A DNA stretch of 64,000 nucleotides from the NCBI RefSeq assembly GCF_964204865.1, contig NC_135262.1:13826001-13890000 (forward strand), given 5' to 3'. Source of the DNA: Styela clava (taxonomy: Eukaryota > Chordata > Ascidiacea > Stolidobranchia > Styelidae). The position numbers and the translations under genes were made by a program. The notes beneath the pieces were generated by a model. The model had not been told where the DNA came from. It did no database searches and was given only the letters and a program-made list of their open reading frames with translations. Positions 23,561 through 33,955 of the stretch are shown here, in pieces. Numbering within the stretch: the stretch's first letter is position 1; each line of letters starts with the position of its first letter.

Positions 23561-23960
23561 ATGTTGACGGATTTAAATTTATTTGTATGACGCAGTCAGA
23601 TTATCTGTTTTATTAACAACATTTTTTTATGTTTGAAATATATATCCTATCATTATGACGCGCTCTGCACACCTACTAAAAGATACTTACTAAGATTTCG
23701 TAAGTATTAAATACAAAGCACAAAATACCAATGCGAACTTTCAAATAAAATCCACCCATATTAATTGTACTCAAAAAGAATTAATAGATCGTATGATGCA
23801 TATCCATATTTGTATGTCTTCCGAACACTTGCATCTTGGAAAAAGCCGTTTTATCTCAAATCGTTAAATCCAAATGACGTCAAATTTAATTTGAATTAGA
23901 GTTAAATTTACTAAACGCTTGAGTAACTATTTTTTAATCACATGGTGTAGAATACAGAAC
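23490..23960 (+). repeat. Repeat related to the interior of 41970-42420
   Basis: ATTTGTATGACGCAGT, then TATATATCCTATCATTATGACGCGCTCTGCACACC-type order, is matched by ATTTGTATGACGCAGT and ACGTTCTGCACACCC near 42060 and 42300. Probably the body of a non-autonomous DNA element. Confidence 0.55.
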
Positions 23961-24049
23961 CATAGCTTTGTCAGTCTTGAAATTAATAAATATATTTTGC
24001 TTATCTTATTTAAAATTCTAGTATCTTTCTTGGATTAAATATGACCTGG

Positions 24050-24225
24050 CCTGTATATGAATACATCATCGGCTGTATATACACATGGCATTTGCTGTAT
24101 ATACATATGGTATTGGCTCTATAGGCATATGAGTTGACTGTACATGGATATGACATTGGCTATAAATGCATATGGCACTGGTTGTATATGCACATAATAT
24201 TGGCTGTATATGCATATGGCTGTTA
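24050..24225 (+). repeat. ATATGCATAT minisatellite, block 1
   Basis: Degenerate ~24-base units of the type TTGGCTGTATATGCATATGG. Blocks 2 and 3 are at 25270-26470 and 30925-31420. Confidence 0.9.
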
Positions 24226-25269
24226 GATCTCCAGCACTGTTAGTGCTTAATTGTATATAGCTGACACTCATTGCACCTTTTCGTTTTTGTCAACGTCGCA
24301 AACATCTCATTGTATTCCTCGCATTCATGTGTTTCTTTATTATCTGTAGACGGAACTGATAAAAAGGTTGCAATTAGCTTATTTACGTCTTAATCGTAAT
24401 TGACCCGCGTTAGGACTGAAACTATGAAATGCGCACAGCTAGTTTGCTGTTGCAGTGCGTTACTTGTACGATAATTTAGCATTAGAATGGGCCGTATCGT
24501 ATTAATTATAGTGGGCTAATTATGATTTCTTTTGTTTTATGCCTATTTAACTTGCTTATAGTTTAATATTTGCTGCATTGAACTGCAATTTGTGAATCTG
24601 TCCTGCATTTGATTGTTTGTGAAATATTTTTGGTGAGTTTCCTGTATTTCATTGCATCTGACTTATTATGTAGTAATCTTATTCGGATGAAATACTGTTG
24701 GTATTGTATTTATTGCCACAAATAATGTTGTAGGGTTCAGTACTGTAACTGTAGTGCTTATTTGTTCATGTTTACTTCAGTGTTCTGCAGTTACATAAAA
24801 GATTCGAATTTTTGTCGACCTTGGTTCAAAACAGTTGGTAAGTGATAAAATTTGATTGCATGTTGGTTATTTATGTGGCAACATCACAGTATTTATATTG
24901 TATTTTGTTTTCGTTAGAAAACTTCTATCTCAACTCTATCTGTATTTGTCATTTGTTTCCGTAATCCATTTGGCTCCATCTGACATCGCGATTGTATAAT
25001 TTGTGATGAGCAAGTGCTTGATAATTTCACGACACATTACAATTCTCCTGTGTTTAAAAATTGCGTATTTTGAGCTTGTGAACTTCAGCTTGCTTATCTC
25101 AGTTATAAGACCGGGATAAGTTGGAGAGGATTGTCTGGGCCAACAATAGACGAATATTGCTGTATTTGGATAGAGCGTTTGGGCTGGAAAATATTGGCGC
25201 ATGGTTCAGCGCCCTTCGTCTTTGTGTAGCAAGCAGGGTGCATAAGGTCACACCCCGTCAAGATTCTAC
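24226..25269. other. No gene seen
   Basis: Non-satellite sequence between two minisatellite blocks. No splice-compatible exons or known repeat recognised. Confidence 0.5.
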
Positions 25270-26470
25270 AATGGCATCAGCTGTATTTGCATTTGAATTT
25301 GACTGTATATGCATATTCAGTTGGCTCTATATGTATATGATTTCTTTGTATATAAACATGGAATTGGCTGCATATGTATATATCATTGGCTGTATATGTG
25401 TTTGATTGGCTCTATGTGTATATGACGTTCACTTTTGTATGCACACTATTTAAATGACTGTACGTGTATATTGAGTTGAGTATATACCCACATGGCATTC
25501 GTTAAGAAAGTATACTTGTATGGCTGTATATTATATTGCATTTGATGTATGTATGTATGTATATGAGATTGAATTTTGCATGTACATCACCTAAATGGTT
25601 TATATGTACATGGCTGTCAATTGCGAAAACAAGCATCTACGCAAATGAAGATCGGCAAGAATATAGTGTTAAACGAACAAATTTTTGCAATAATAAAGTC
25701 TGTTGCTTTGATTCGCATTCGCAAATGCAGTTTTGCGAGAATAGGCTTCGAAAAATACGTAATCTTGCTCAAATTCACCCTCGCATAAGATATTCACACA
25801 AATGTGTATATACATATTAAATTTGTTGTATATACATATGACATTGGCTGTGTATGCATATTTGGCTGGCTCTATAATGCATATGAGTTGGCTGTACATG
25901 AATATGGCATTGTCTATAGATGCATATGGCATTAGCTGTATTTGCATTTGAGATTGGCTATATATGCATATTTGGTTGGCTCTATATGTATAGTTTTTCG
26001 CTGTATATGCACATGTAATTGACTGTATGTGCATATATCATTGGCTGTATATGTGTTTGATTGGCTATATGTGTATATAACCTGGCTGTTTATGCTTTGT
26101 ATGCACACCATTTAAATGACTGTACGTGTATATTAAGTTGAGTATATACGTACATGGCATTCGTTGTGAATGTACACTTGCATGGCGGTATGTTTTATTG
26201 CATTTTATGTATGTATATGACATTGACTTTTGCATGTACATCACTCAAATGATTTTATGTGTATATTCAGTTGGCTGTCTATGCATGTGGAATTGACTCT
26301 TGTATGTATATGACTTAAATGGAAGTATATGTATATTGAGTTGAGTATTTATGCTGTGTATGTAAGTTACTTGAATGAATGCATATTATATAGAATTAGC
26401 TGTATATGCATATTGCATTGGCGCTATATGTATATGCGTTGGCTGTATATGCATATTTCCGGCTGTATTT
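25270..26470 (+). repeat. ATATGCATAT minisatellite, block 2
   Basis: Dozens of degenerate ~24-base units with core TGGCTGTATATGCATATG. Some units diverge (GTGTATATTGAGTTGAGTAT). A foreign 190-bp module interrupts the array at 25615-25805. Confidence 0.9.
25615..25805 (+). repeat. 17-23 kb repeat module inserted in minisatellite
   Basis: CAAGCATCTACGCAAATGAA through CATAAGATATTCACACAA matches the middle of the 17-23 kb tandem unit but is flanked on both sides by minisatellite units. The module therefore moves or recombines independently of its tandem array. Confidence 0.85.
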
Positions 26471-27121
26471 GTATGCCACTTCTTCAACCTTATCGATTTA
26501 GGACGCCAATTTACTGATATATTCAACAACAGCTGGTTTTGCGCTGACTTTTTATACAGACTCTGTCCTCCTCAGTGTCCCTTCACGCTTTTATTTCACA
26601 TTTACTTTTACTTTACTTTTGGTTGTAATGGTATATTTATACTTTTCTCACTAAGGCCATGGCTCACCTTTTTCTCTGTATTCTTAGAACAAAACTTCAA
26701 ATAAATTATATTTTTTCATTTTAGCTAGATATAATCGACCAACCCCGTGTAAGTCCGGAAATTTAGTCCCGGTGTTGAATTCGCCGTCACGTTCGACTTA
26801 GTTCTGAAAGTTTATTGCCTCGAAAATCATCGTGCGACGTTTTGCGTTTTTCTGTGTCCTGACGGCGCTGTCTCGCGTCAAGATTAAGTGAGTGACTTAT
26901 AAATATGGACTTATAAATAGCCCTAGGACCAGTCCAGCACTCGAAAGCACATTGACAGTAAGATTTTAAATTCACTTTAAGCTCACATGATTAGATGTAG
27001 TAGAGAGCCGCTTTGTGCTACGATTGTTCAACATAAAAAAGAGTAGGTTGTAAATCTTCTTATACGTACCCAATACAGTAATGATTTGTCAAGGAATGTA
27101 AATTTTGATAAGAGATGTATG
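26431..27121 (+). repeat. 691-bp tandem duplication, copy 1
   Basis: Starts TATATGCGTTGGCTG at the edge of the minisatellite. Includes CCTTATCGATTTAGGACG, a TATA-like TTATAAATAG (26911) and GTCCAGCACTCGAAAGC, and ends GATAAGAGATGTATG. Copy 2 follows directly, with few differences. Confidence 0.93.
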
Positions 27122-27812
27122 TATATGCGTTGGCTGTATATGCATATTTCCGGCTGTATTTGTATGCCACTTCTTCAACCTTATCGATTTAGGACGCCAA
27201 TTTACTGATTTATTCAACAATAGCTGGTTTTGCGCTGACTTTTCATACAGACTCTGTCCTCCTCAGTGTCCCTTCACGCTTTTATTTCACATTTACTTTT
27301 ATTTTACTTTTGGTTGTAATGGTATATTTATACTTTTTCTCACTAAGGCCATGGCTCACCTTTTTCTCTGTATTCTTAGAACAAAACTTCAAATAAATTT
27401 TATTTTTTTATTTTAGCTAGATATAATCGACCAACCCCGTGTAAGTCCGGAAATTTAGTCCCGGTGTTGAATTTGCCGTCACGTTCGACTTAGTTCTGAC
27501 AGATTATTCTTCGAAAATCATCGTGCGACGTTTTGCGTTTTTCTGTGTCCTGACGGCGCTGTCTCGCGTCAAGATTAAGTGAGTGACTTATAAATATGGA
27601 CTTATAAATAGCCCTAGGACCGGTCCAGCACTCGAAAGCACATTGACAGTAAGATTTTAAATTCACTTTAAGCTCACATGATTAGATGTAGTAGAGAGCC
27701 GCTTTGTGCTACGATTGTTCAACATAAAAAAGAGTAGGTTGTAAATCTTCTTATAGGTACCCAATACAGTAATGATTTGTCAAGGAATGTAAATTTCGAT
27801 AAGAGATGTGTA
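27122..27812 (+). repeat. 691-bp tandem duplication, copy 2
   Basis: Same order of landmarks exactly 691 bases downstream (for example TTATAAATAG at 27602). Differences are mostly single bases. Confidence 0.93.
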
Positions 27813-28239
27813 TATTTTCAGAAAGGAAATGATCATAAAAAAGTTGCAGTGTGAGGATTTATGCTCTGTGATCAAATCAGTAAGCAAGAATATAAATTGA
27901 CTCATGTGTGATGCTTTATCTCAAAAATCAGAAATAGCTTACACAATATCAATGAAAATTTTTGGTGGAGCAACTAAAACTGTCAGCAAAAAAAGGAATG
28001 TGGTGATCGATACCACCCTGAAATTGTGACGTCCGGATAAAAAACATAAATTAAACACACATATTTTAACTTCAATTAATTAGTGTTATATTATGGAGTT
28101 CTACTGATATTGATAATTTTTTTCCAGACTCATTCTGTGATTGTATACGAAGTCACCAGCTGTATATTACAACATAGGAGGTGTTTTACGTTTGCCATGA
28201 TAATTCATTTTGCTTGATTTCAGGCTGGTACTAATAACT

Positions 28240-28496
28240 TTTTTATTGCTATTATCTAAAGATGGCTTAACATATATACTGTATATTTATAATTTTAGAT
28301 GTGCCAAAAAATTTTGAATTATTTTGTCGAGTGATTTGTCATCAACAGCAATAACTTTTTTGCTGTTGCAAAATCCACCACATTTATTGAATGCATTAAT
28401 ATTTCTCCTGGAACCGTTACATTTTATTAATTCCAATTGTTTTGTGGGGTATTCACATTTTTGTTTCAAATAATACTTTGTCAAAGTGGCTGAAAA
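28240..28496 (-). pseudogene. Possible terminal exon, cystine-knot-like, weak
   Basis: The minus strand after a TTTTCAG at 28493 reads through KCEYPTKQLELIKC and NAFNKCGGFCNSKK to a stop near 28287. An AATAAA follows (about 28245). The Cys spacing (C-x10-C-x14-C-x3-C, the last pair as CGGFC) resembles the first half of a C-terminal cystine-knot domain. No partner exon was found, and the candidate acceptor lies in the conserved margin of a dispersed repeat, so this may be a gene fragment. Confidence 0.3.
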
Positions 28497-28570
28497 TTTC
28501 GAAGCAATTGGTCCAGTATTTATAAGAGAAAAGCAATTTTTTCACAACCACAATCAGAATTTTAACAACA
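28490..28570 (-). repeat. Dispersed GGACCAATTGCTT repeat, copy 2
   Basis: The minus strand has ATACTGGACCAATTGCTTCG and an ATA-rich microsatellite (28571-28590), matching copies at 12.3, 40.5 and 55 kb. Confidence 0.65.
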
Positions 28571-28586
28571 TAATAATAATAATAAT

Positions 28587-28721
28587 AACAACCCAGGGGG
28601 GTTTGACCTCACCTCTACTGGGCGGGTCTCCAAGGTGGCGGATAGGGGAAACACCTAGGTAAAACTAGGTCAGCTGTGAATATTCAATAAGCAGCCCCGG
28701 ACCAAAAAGGTAAAATTTAAA
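28587..28721 (+). promoter_or_regulatory. GC-rich structured 5' leader of a LINE
   Basis: About 135 bases far richer in G+C than the surroundings, from CCCAGGGGGGTTTGACC to just before the ATG at 28722. Contains the perfect hairpin ACCTAG-GTAAAA-CTAGGT (28656-28675) and complementary CACCT/AGGTG segments. Self-cleaving HDV-like leaders are known in R2-related LINEs; whether this is one is inference. Confidence 0.45.
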
Positions 28722-29945
28722 ATGATAACTCGACATAAAAAAAACTACATAGAGGCTGGGACGACGCCCTCTATAAAAAGGTCCCAAAAAAACATTGTCA
28801 GTATGTCTACTGACACACTCTCACATCACGATATAAGTGGTCCCTCAACAGAGGATATTCCTCAACCGAGCCCCATACGTGAAATATCGGAAAGAAAAGA
28901 AAAAATTAAAAAACATCGTTGGAAACGTGAAGAGTATATACAAGTGATGGAAGCGTACTACAAAGCTGTGAGCTCTTCCTCAAAATGTATTACTAAACAA
29001 ACACTTACAAATTGGCTTGAAGGACCCCACTCTTTGAATGTCCAAAATATGACAGCAAATGGACTTGCAAATGTCCGACGAGATATAATTCGGAATAACC
29101 GACTGACAGATATAGAACTGAAATCCATTAAACAGAAATACTTGGGATCAAGGGATATGAGTCAAAATGACAATGTACATGACGAAAATAGCCTATGTGA
29201 CAATGTACAAGAAATATTACAACTGCCATGCATAAACTCACCTCAACCACCAACTCCTCCACCAGATAAACCAAAAGAAGAAACTGAAGAATTCTTAAAG
29301 GAATTAAAATCAAGATATTTTTCTGTCAGAGAACAAGATTTTAAAAACAGACTCAAATTGCCAAAATTACAATTAACGAAAGAAACTAAAATATGGCTAG
29401 CAGAAGGCAACAAAGCTATTGCCCTTTTGAAGCAAGATTTGGAATTTGATCTGGATATTACTGAAATATCAAACATTATTTATGCATGTTCAACTATGGT
29501 TACTGAAAAAGTTGAAGCAATAATTAGGAAACCTACTGGACCAAGGCACAATTACAAAGCAAAATGAAAAGTAAGAATTGAGAGCCAAATTAAACAAATG
29601 AGAGCAGATTTGTCTATCTTATCAGAAATACAAAACGGTAGTGTTCTTAATACACGAACAATGAAGAAAATAACAAGTCGGTACAAATTAGATGGGTTAC
29701 GCAGTAATATTGCGGTAATCAGAGAGAATCTAAAGCAGAAAATACAACTCAAGGCGCAAAGGCTTCGACGATACACCAAACGACAAGAACAGTTCATGCA
29801 AAACAAAACATTTAATGAGGATGCCAGTAGGTTTTATAGAGAATTGAATAAGCGTGATATCGACGTAAAACGTTACCCGTCAATATCGGAATTGGAAACA
29901 TATTGGGCAGGAATATGGAGTAAAAATGAGTCCCATAATACTTAA
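28722..29945 (+). pseudogene. LINE N-terminal polyprotein region, one stop
   Basis: Open from ATG 28722 to TGA 29565, then the same frame continues to TAA at 29943; the two parts are one protein broken by a single nonsense codon. The first part is basic and Ser/Pro-rich (PQPPTPPPDKPKEETEEFLK). The second has coiled, basic segments and QLKAQRLRRYTKRQEQFMQ-like and FNEDASRFYRELNKR sequence, typical of the region just before reverse transcriptase in R2/R4/NeSL-like elements. Acts in RNA binding and target-primed reverse transcription in intact relatives. No zinc finger is visible. Confidence 0.75.
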
Positions 29946-30610
29946 GCAACGTGGATCACTGACACCGAAATTGAAAACGCCATTTTACCCGAATAACAAT
30001 GCAGAGACATTAGTGAAGAAGAAATATGTGGTGTAATCAGAGGCACATTAAACTGGAAATCCCCTGGAATAGACAAAATATCCTATCTTTACCAAAGTCC
30101 CCAGAGACAGAATCTGCCCAAAACTTCCGGCCAACTACAAGTTTGCCTACCATGTACAAAATACTATCGTCCATAATTACTAATAGAACATACACCCATC
30201 TTGAAGAAGAGGGAGTGTTACCTAGTGAACAGAAAGGCTGCAGGCGTTGATCTTATGGATGCAAAGACCAACTACTAGTAAATAAAATGATTTTGGAAAA
30301 TTGCAGAACTTATCAAAAACACATAAGTACCGCATGGATTGATTACAGAAAAGCGTTTGACAGTGTACCGCATTCTTGGCTTTTAAAGGTATTCGAAATT
30401 TACAAGTTGTCACCTATCCTAATCTCTTTTTTCGAAATTACAATGAAAAATTGGCAAACAAATTTGATCCTGAGGCACAATGACGGAATGATACAAAGTG
30501 ACACCATTTCGATTTCATGCGGAATTTTTCGAGGAGACTCGTTTTCACCTCTTGCGTTCTGCCTTGCCTTGGCCCCGCTTAGCACTTTGCTGAAAGAAAC
30601 CGGTTGCCAT
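29946..30610 (+). pseudogene. LINE reverse transcriptase, truncated
   Basis: Continues the element: WKSPGIDKI (about 30056-30082) in the first frame, then after a frameshift NFRPTTSLPTMYKILSSII, EQKGCRR, stop, SYGCKDQLLVNKMILENC, AWIDYRKAFDSVPHSWLL (motif A with the catalytic Asp) and GIFRGDSFSPLAFCLAL (motif B). The sequence leaves the RT at about 30605, before motif C (the xxDD box), and runs into unrelated repeat DNA. Several stops and at least one frameshift: inactive. Motif style is closest to the R2/R4/NeSL group, from memory of the family. Confidence 0.85.
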
Positions 30611-30925
30611 GTAAACATTTGCATAGCTGACAGAAACCACATTGTTGTCAATTTTATAATTGTCAATAAATTTGGTAGCATAATTACGACCTTGGTGAGA
30701 GGCGTATTAAGCACGTCAGATATATAAATATTTTCAAATCATACTTCATTTCCCAAGTTTACAACGTAACAGGTATCTCGTGGTTGCGTTGACTTACGAC
30801 AAAACAAAATCATTACTACTCTAAAATACCATGGCAGTCTGCAGACATGAAACTATGTGTTAAATTGTCTGATTTTGTATTTTTGGACATTTTTTCGTAT
30901 TTTTGCAATCTTGCAAATTCGTTAT
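30611..30925. other. Repeat junction, no gene
   Basis: CATAGCTGACAGAAACCACA and TTGTTGTCAATTTTAT here recur at about 31600-31645. The reverse transcriptase breaks off exactly at this repeat. The remainder shows no coding signal. Confidence 0.55.
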
Positions 30926-31420
30926 TAGTATGACATTGGCTGTATATTTATGTATATGACATTGGCTGTATTTGCATATGATATAGGCAATATAGTCATG
31001 TATATGACATTTGCCGTATGTACGCGTATATGGCCTTGGCTGCATACACAGATGACATTGGCTTCATATGACAATGACTGTATATACAGATGACACTGGC
31101 TGTATATGCATATGGAATTGGCTGTGTATGTTTATGACATTGCCTGTAATTGCATATGTCATTGACCCCTTAAGGCATATTGCATTTACTGTATATTGGT
31201 TGGCTCTTTATATTACTATGTGTTCTGTATATACAATATATGCGCATGACACAGGCTGTATATAAATAGGACGTTAACTTTTGTATGCATATCACTTGAA
31301 TAACTGTATATATATGTATTGAGTTGAGTATACATGCTTGGTATGTATATCATATCACCGAATGTATATATATTGCGTTGGGTATATATTCATATGGTAT
31401 AGGCTCCATATGGCATTATG
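30925..31420 (+). repeat. ATATGCATAT minisatellite, block 3
   Basis: Same GACATTGGCTGTATATGCAT-type units as blocks 1 and 2. A few further units lie at 31555-31600 beyond a dispersed repeat copy. Confidence 0.88.
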
Positions 31421-31545
31421 TCGTATAATTAGCAAGTTATCGATTAATTATTGATGAGACACGCGGTGTCACTATAAGGTCATGAATCGAAACCACAGTT
31501 TCGATCGATAAGTCTTCGGTCTCCGACCGATATTCTCGTTACAGT
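31415..31545 (+). repeat. Dispersed repeat, copy 2 (3' part)
   Basis: TATGTCGTATAATTAGCAAG through ACCGATATTCTCGTT matches the 3' part of the 10300-10685 repeat and is inserted among minisatellite units. Confidence 0.75.
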
Positions 31546-31986
31546 ATTATTTGTTTGGCTTTATATGCATATGAATTGGATGTATATGGCATTGGCTGTA
31601 TACATTTTCATAGCTGACATAAACCACATTGTTGTCAATTTTGTAGAATAAATACCGACGACATCGGCGATTCGTAACATCAGCCTAAAGCCCATTTGTG
31701 ATTCAAAGGACACTGGTATTTTTTGTATTTTATTTGTTTTTCGTATTAAATAATTAAAACATTGTTCCTTGTTTACCATTATTACCTATTAATTTTAGTA
31801 TTCGGGACTAATTAATTCATTTAATAAAGAGCATGGTTTCAAATTTAAATTTCAAGTTCCAAACTCGAGTTCCCTGATAATAAGTAGATTTGAATATTTT
31901 TTTATTAAAAAAGTTCTCTTCTTATATGTTTTTTTAAAAGCTGTTGAACAGTGGATCGATGTTTAGAAATTTCCATGGAAATTGGT

Positions 31987-32150
31987 TAATTTGGTTTTAA
32001 CGTCAATTAGGCTATAGCAATACTAGAAAACAAAACTGGCTCATTTCGTTGTTCAGACATTTATATTTCTCCCCCTAGGAAAAAAAAATGTTAGTTTTTT
32101 CTCGAAGTGGGAAATTTGTTTTCTAAATGCTTGCTCTGAGCTTTCTTCGG
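31987..32150 (+). repeat. Dispersed repeat pair member 1
   Basis: TTTGGTTTTAACGTCAATTA, then AGTGGGAAATTTGTTTTC and TCTGAGCTTTCTTCG, recur in the same order at 33810-33955. Confidence 0.85.
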
Positions 32151-33809
32151 TTACCAAGCATTGTTTATTTTTCGAGATAGTTTATCGGCATTATTACGAA
32201 TTCAAAACTTAGCTTTGTGATGATAATGAAAAGCTAACGTTAGCGTAGAATGCAGATGTCGAATTCGAAGTCGAGTATTTCTTACACAAATATCCAATGT
32301 GGTCTGATGTAGTCAAAATTGTTAAAAATCAACATCATTCAGTTATTTCAACACTTATTGAGTGATTATACGTTGAAAAGCAAAAACTATAGAACCGTAG
32401 TAAAACGTTGAATTTGGGAATAATGATTGACCAAGTGTTCACCGTTCTTCAAAGAGGACGGGTGTGGAGGTCAGAAGAAAAAATTCAATTTTAATTTTAA
32501 TTTTTCTAAAAATATTATTCGTTATTGTAATGTTTATCAAAATGATCTTTGGCAACATACGTTGGGCATATATGGGTTTTTATTATGGAAATCCCAAACC
32601 GTTTATAATGATGCTTCTAGTAACAAGTCTAAATAATTTCAGCAAGTAAAAAACGGCTTTATAATCGTTTTTATTTATAAAATGAGTGTGATAAAAATTA
32701 TGCCAAAATCTACATAACCTATCACGTTTAAATTCATGTTATTGTGGGAATGTTTAGTTTTGGGCAATACTTCAAAAGTGTCAATCACCCATTATATTTA
32801 TACTACAGTAAATTTCTCAGTATCACACCGTGCGATAATGACCACAAGATATTTACCTAACCTCCAAAAATACCCTCTAATCACATTTAAAAATAAAACC
32901 GTGAGAGAAATCCGTAAATCTGCTATAAAATATCACTAGGTAAAATTTATTTTAGTTAATTAAAGAATGACGTCATGGGTTGTAAATAATATAAAAAAAA
33001 GAACAAACATTTTCTCAGAAATAGCGACGCGCTTATGTCACAAATCCCAGCCCCGCCAAGGATGACTCGAATAAATTGAAAAGCACCAGATAGTATTGTT
33101 AGTAAAAAAAAATAACATTAAAAACATAAAAACTGCTTGCTTATAAAATACTGGTTATTTAAAACTCTGTTAAACCAAAATTACAAATGGAAAATAAAAC
33201 ATGAATGACACCAAGTTATCTTCGATATTATGCGTGTTTTGATAAGTTAACAGTTACTGTAGTAATATCATAAGACATTCTATTACGAATTATTCAGTAC
33301 GCGATATTCCGTATTAGTGAGAGGATTACCAGCCTGAGGTGATGGACTGAAAATAGTTCACAAAGTATTATTACGTACATACTTGAGCTAATAATTTGTG
33401 TAATGTATTATATAGTGTAGCATATCGGAGTTTCCATATATTTTTCCATCAGTACTCTTATAGACTATAAATGACAAGTTTAGTTTAGTAACAACTGACT
33501 AACAGATGTTGTTGAGCTTCTTTGTGGTAAAGTGATTTTTATTAAAAACTGTAATATAGGAATTGGTAAATATTATAAAGTTATTTGATTCAGTAGGAGT
33601 TTGAAAAGATAAGAGCTCAATAAACTAACTCGTATAAGCATATTAACCAATTCTATCAGAGTGCAATGTTTTTCTTGTTTTATTGAATCACACCTCAAAA
33701 CTCCATCCAATATTAAAATGACTATTCCATCGCCATTTAATGATGATTAATATCTTTGAAATGATCTGCTTACAAGTAAAATCTACAGGCTTTTTATTGT
33801 AGAGTTTTT
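32151..33809. other. No gene seen
   Basis: AT-rich, short open frames only (the longest about 69 codons), no splice-linked exons and no recognisable protein. Confidence 0.5.
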
Positions 33810-33955
33810 AATTTGGTTTTAACGTCAATTAGACTATAGCAATACTAGAAAACGAAATTGGCTTCCCCCCCCTCCAAAAAAAAAAACGAAAATTGTTAGT
33901 TTTGTCTCAAAGTGGGAAATTTGTTTTCCAAATGTTTGTTCTGAGCTTTCTTCGA
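33810..33955 (+). repeat. Dispersed repeat pair member 2
   Basis: Direct-orientation copy of 31987-32150 with substitutions and an expanded C/A run in the middle. Confidence 0.85.

Noticed and set aside
17442-25788. Open frame of the MKIGKNIVLNERIFAIIKF type present at 17442, 18709, 22234, 22903 and 25576
   Set aside because: It recurs because the underlying repeat DNA is similar. Lengths and ends vary between copies, no start context or splice structure is shared, and nearby frames are equally open.
26375-26704. 109-codon frame in the 691-bp duplication (and 103 codons in the second copy)
   Set aside because: It begins in minisatellite sequence, its hydrophobic product follows from T-rich DNA, and the second copy ends differently; no domain is recognised.
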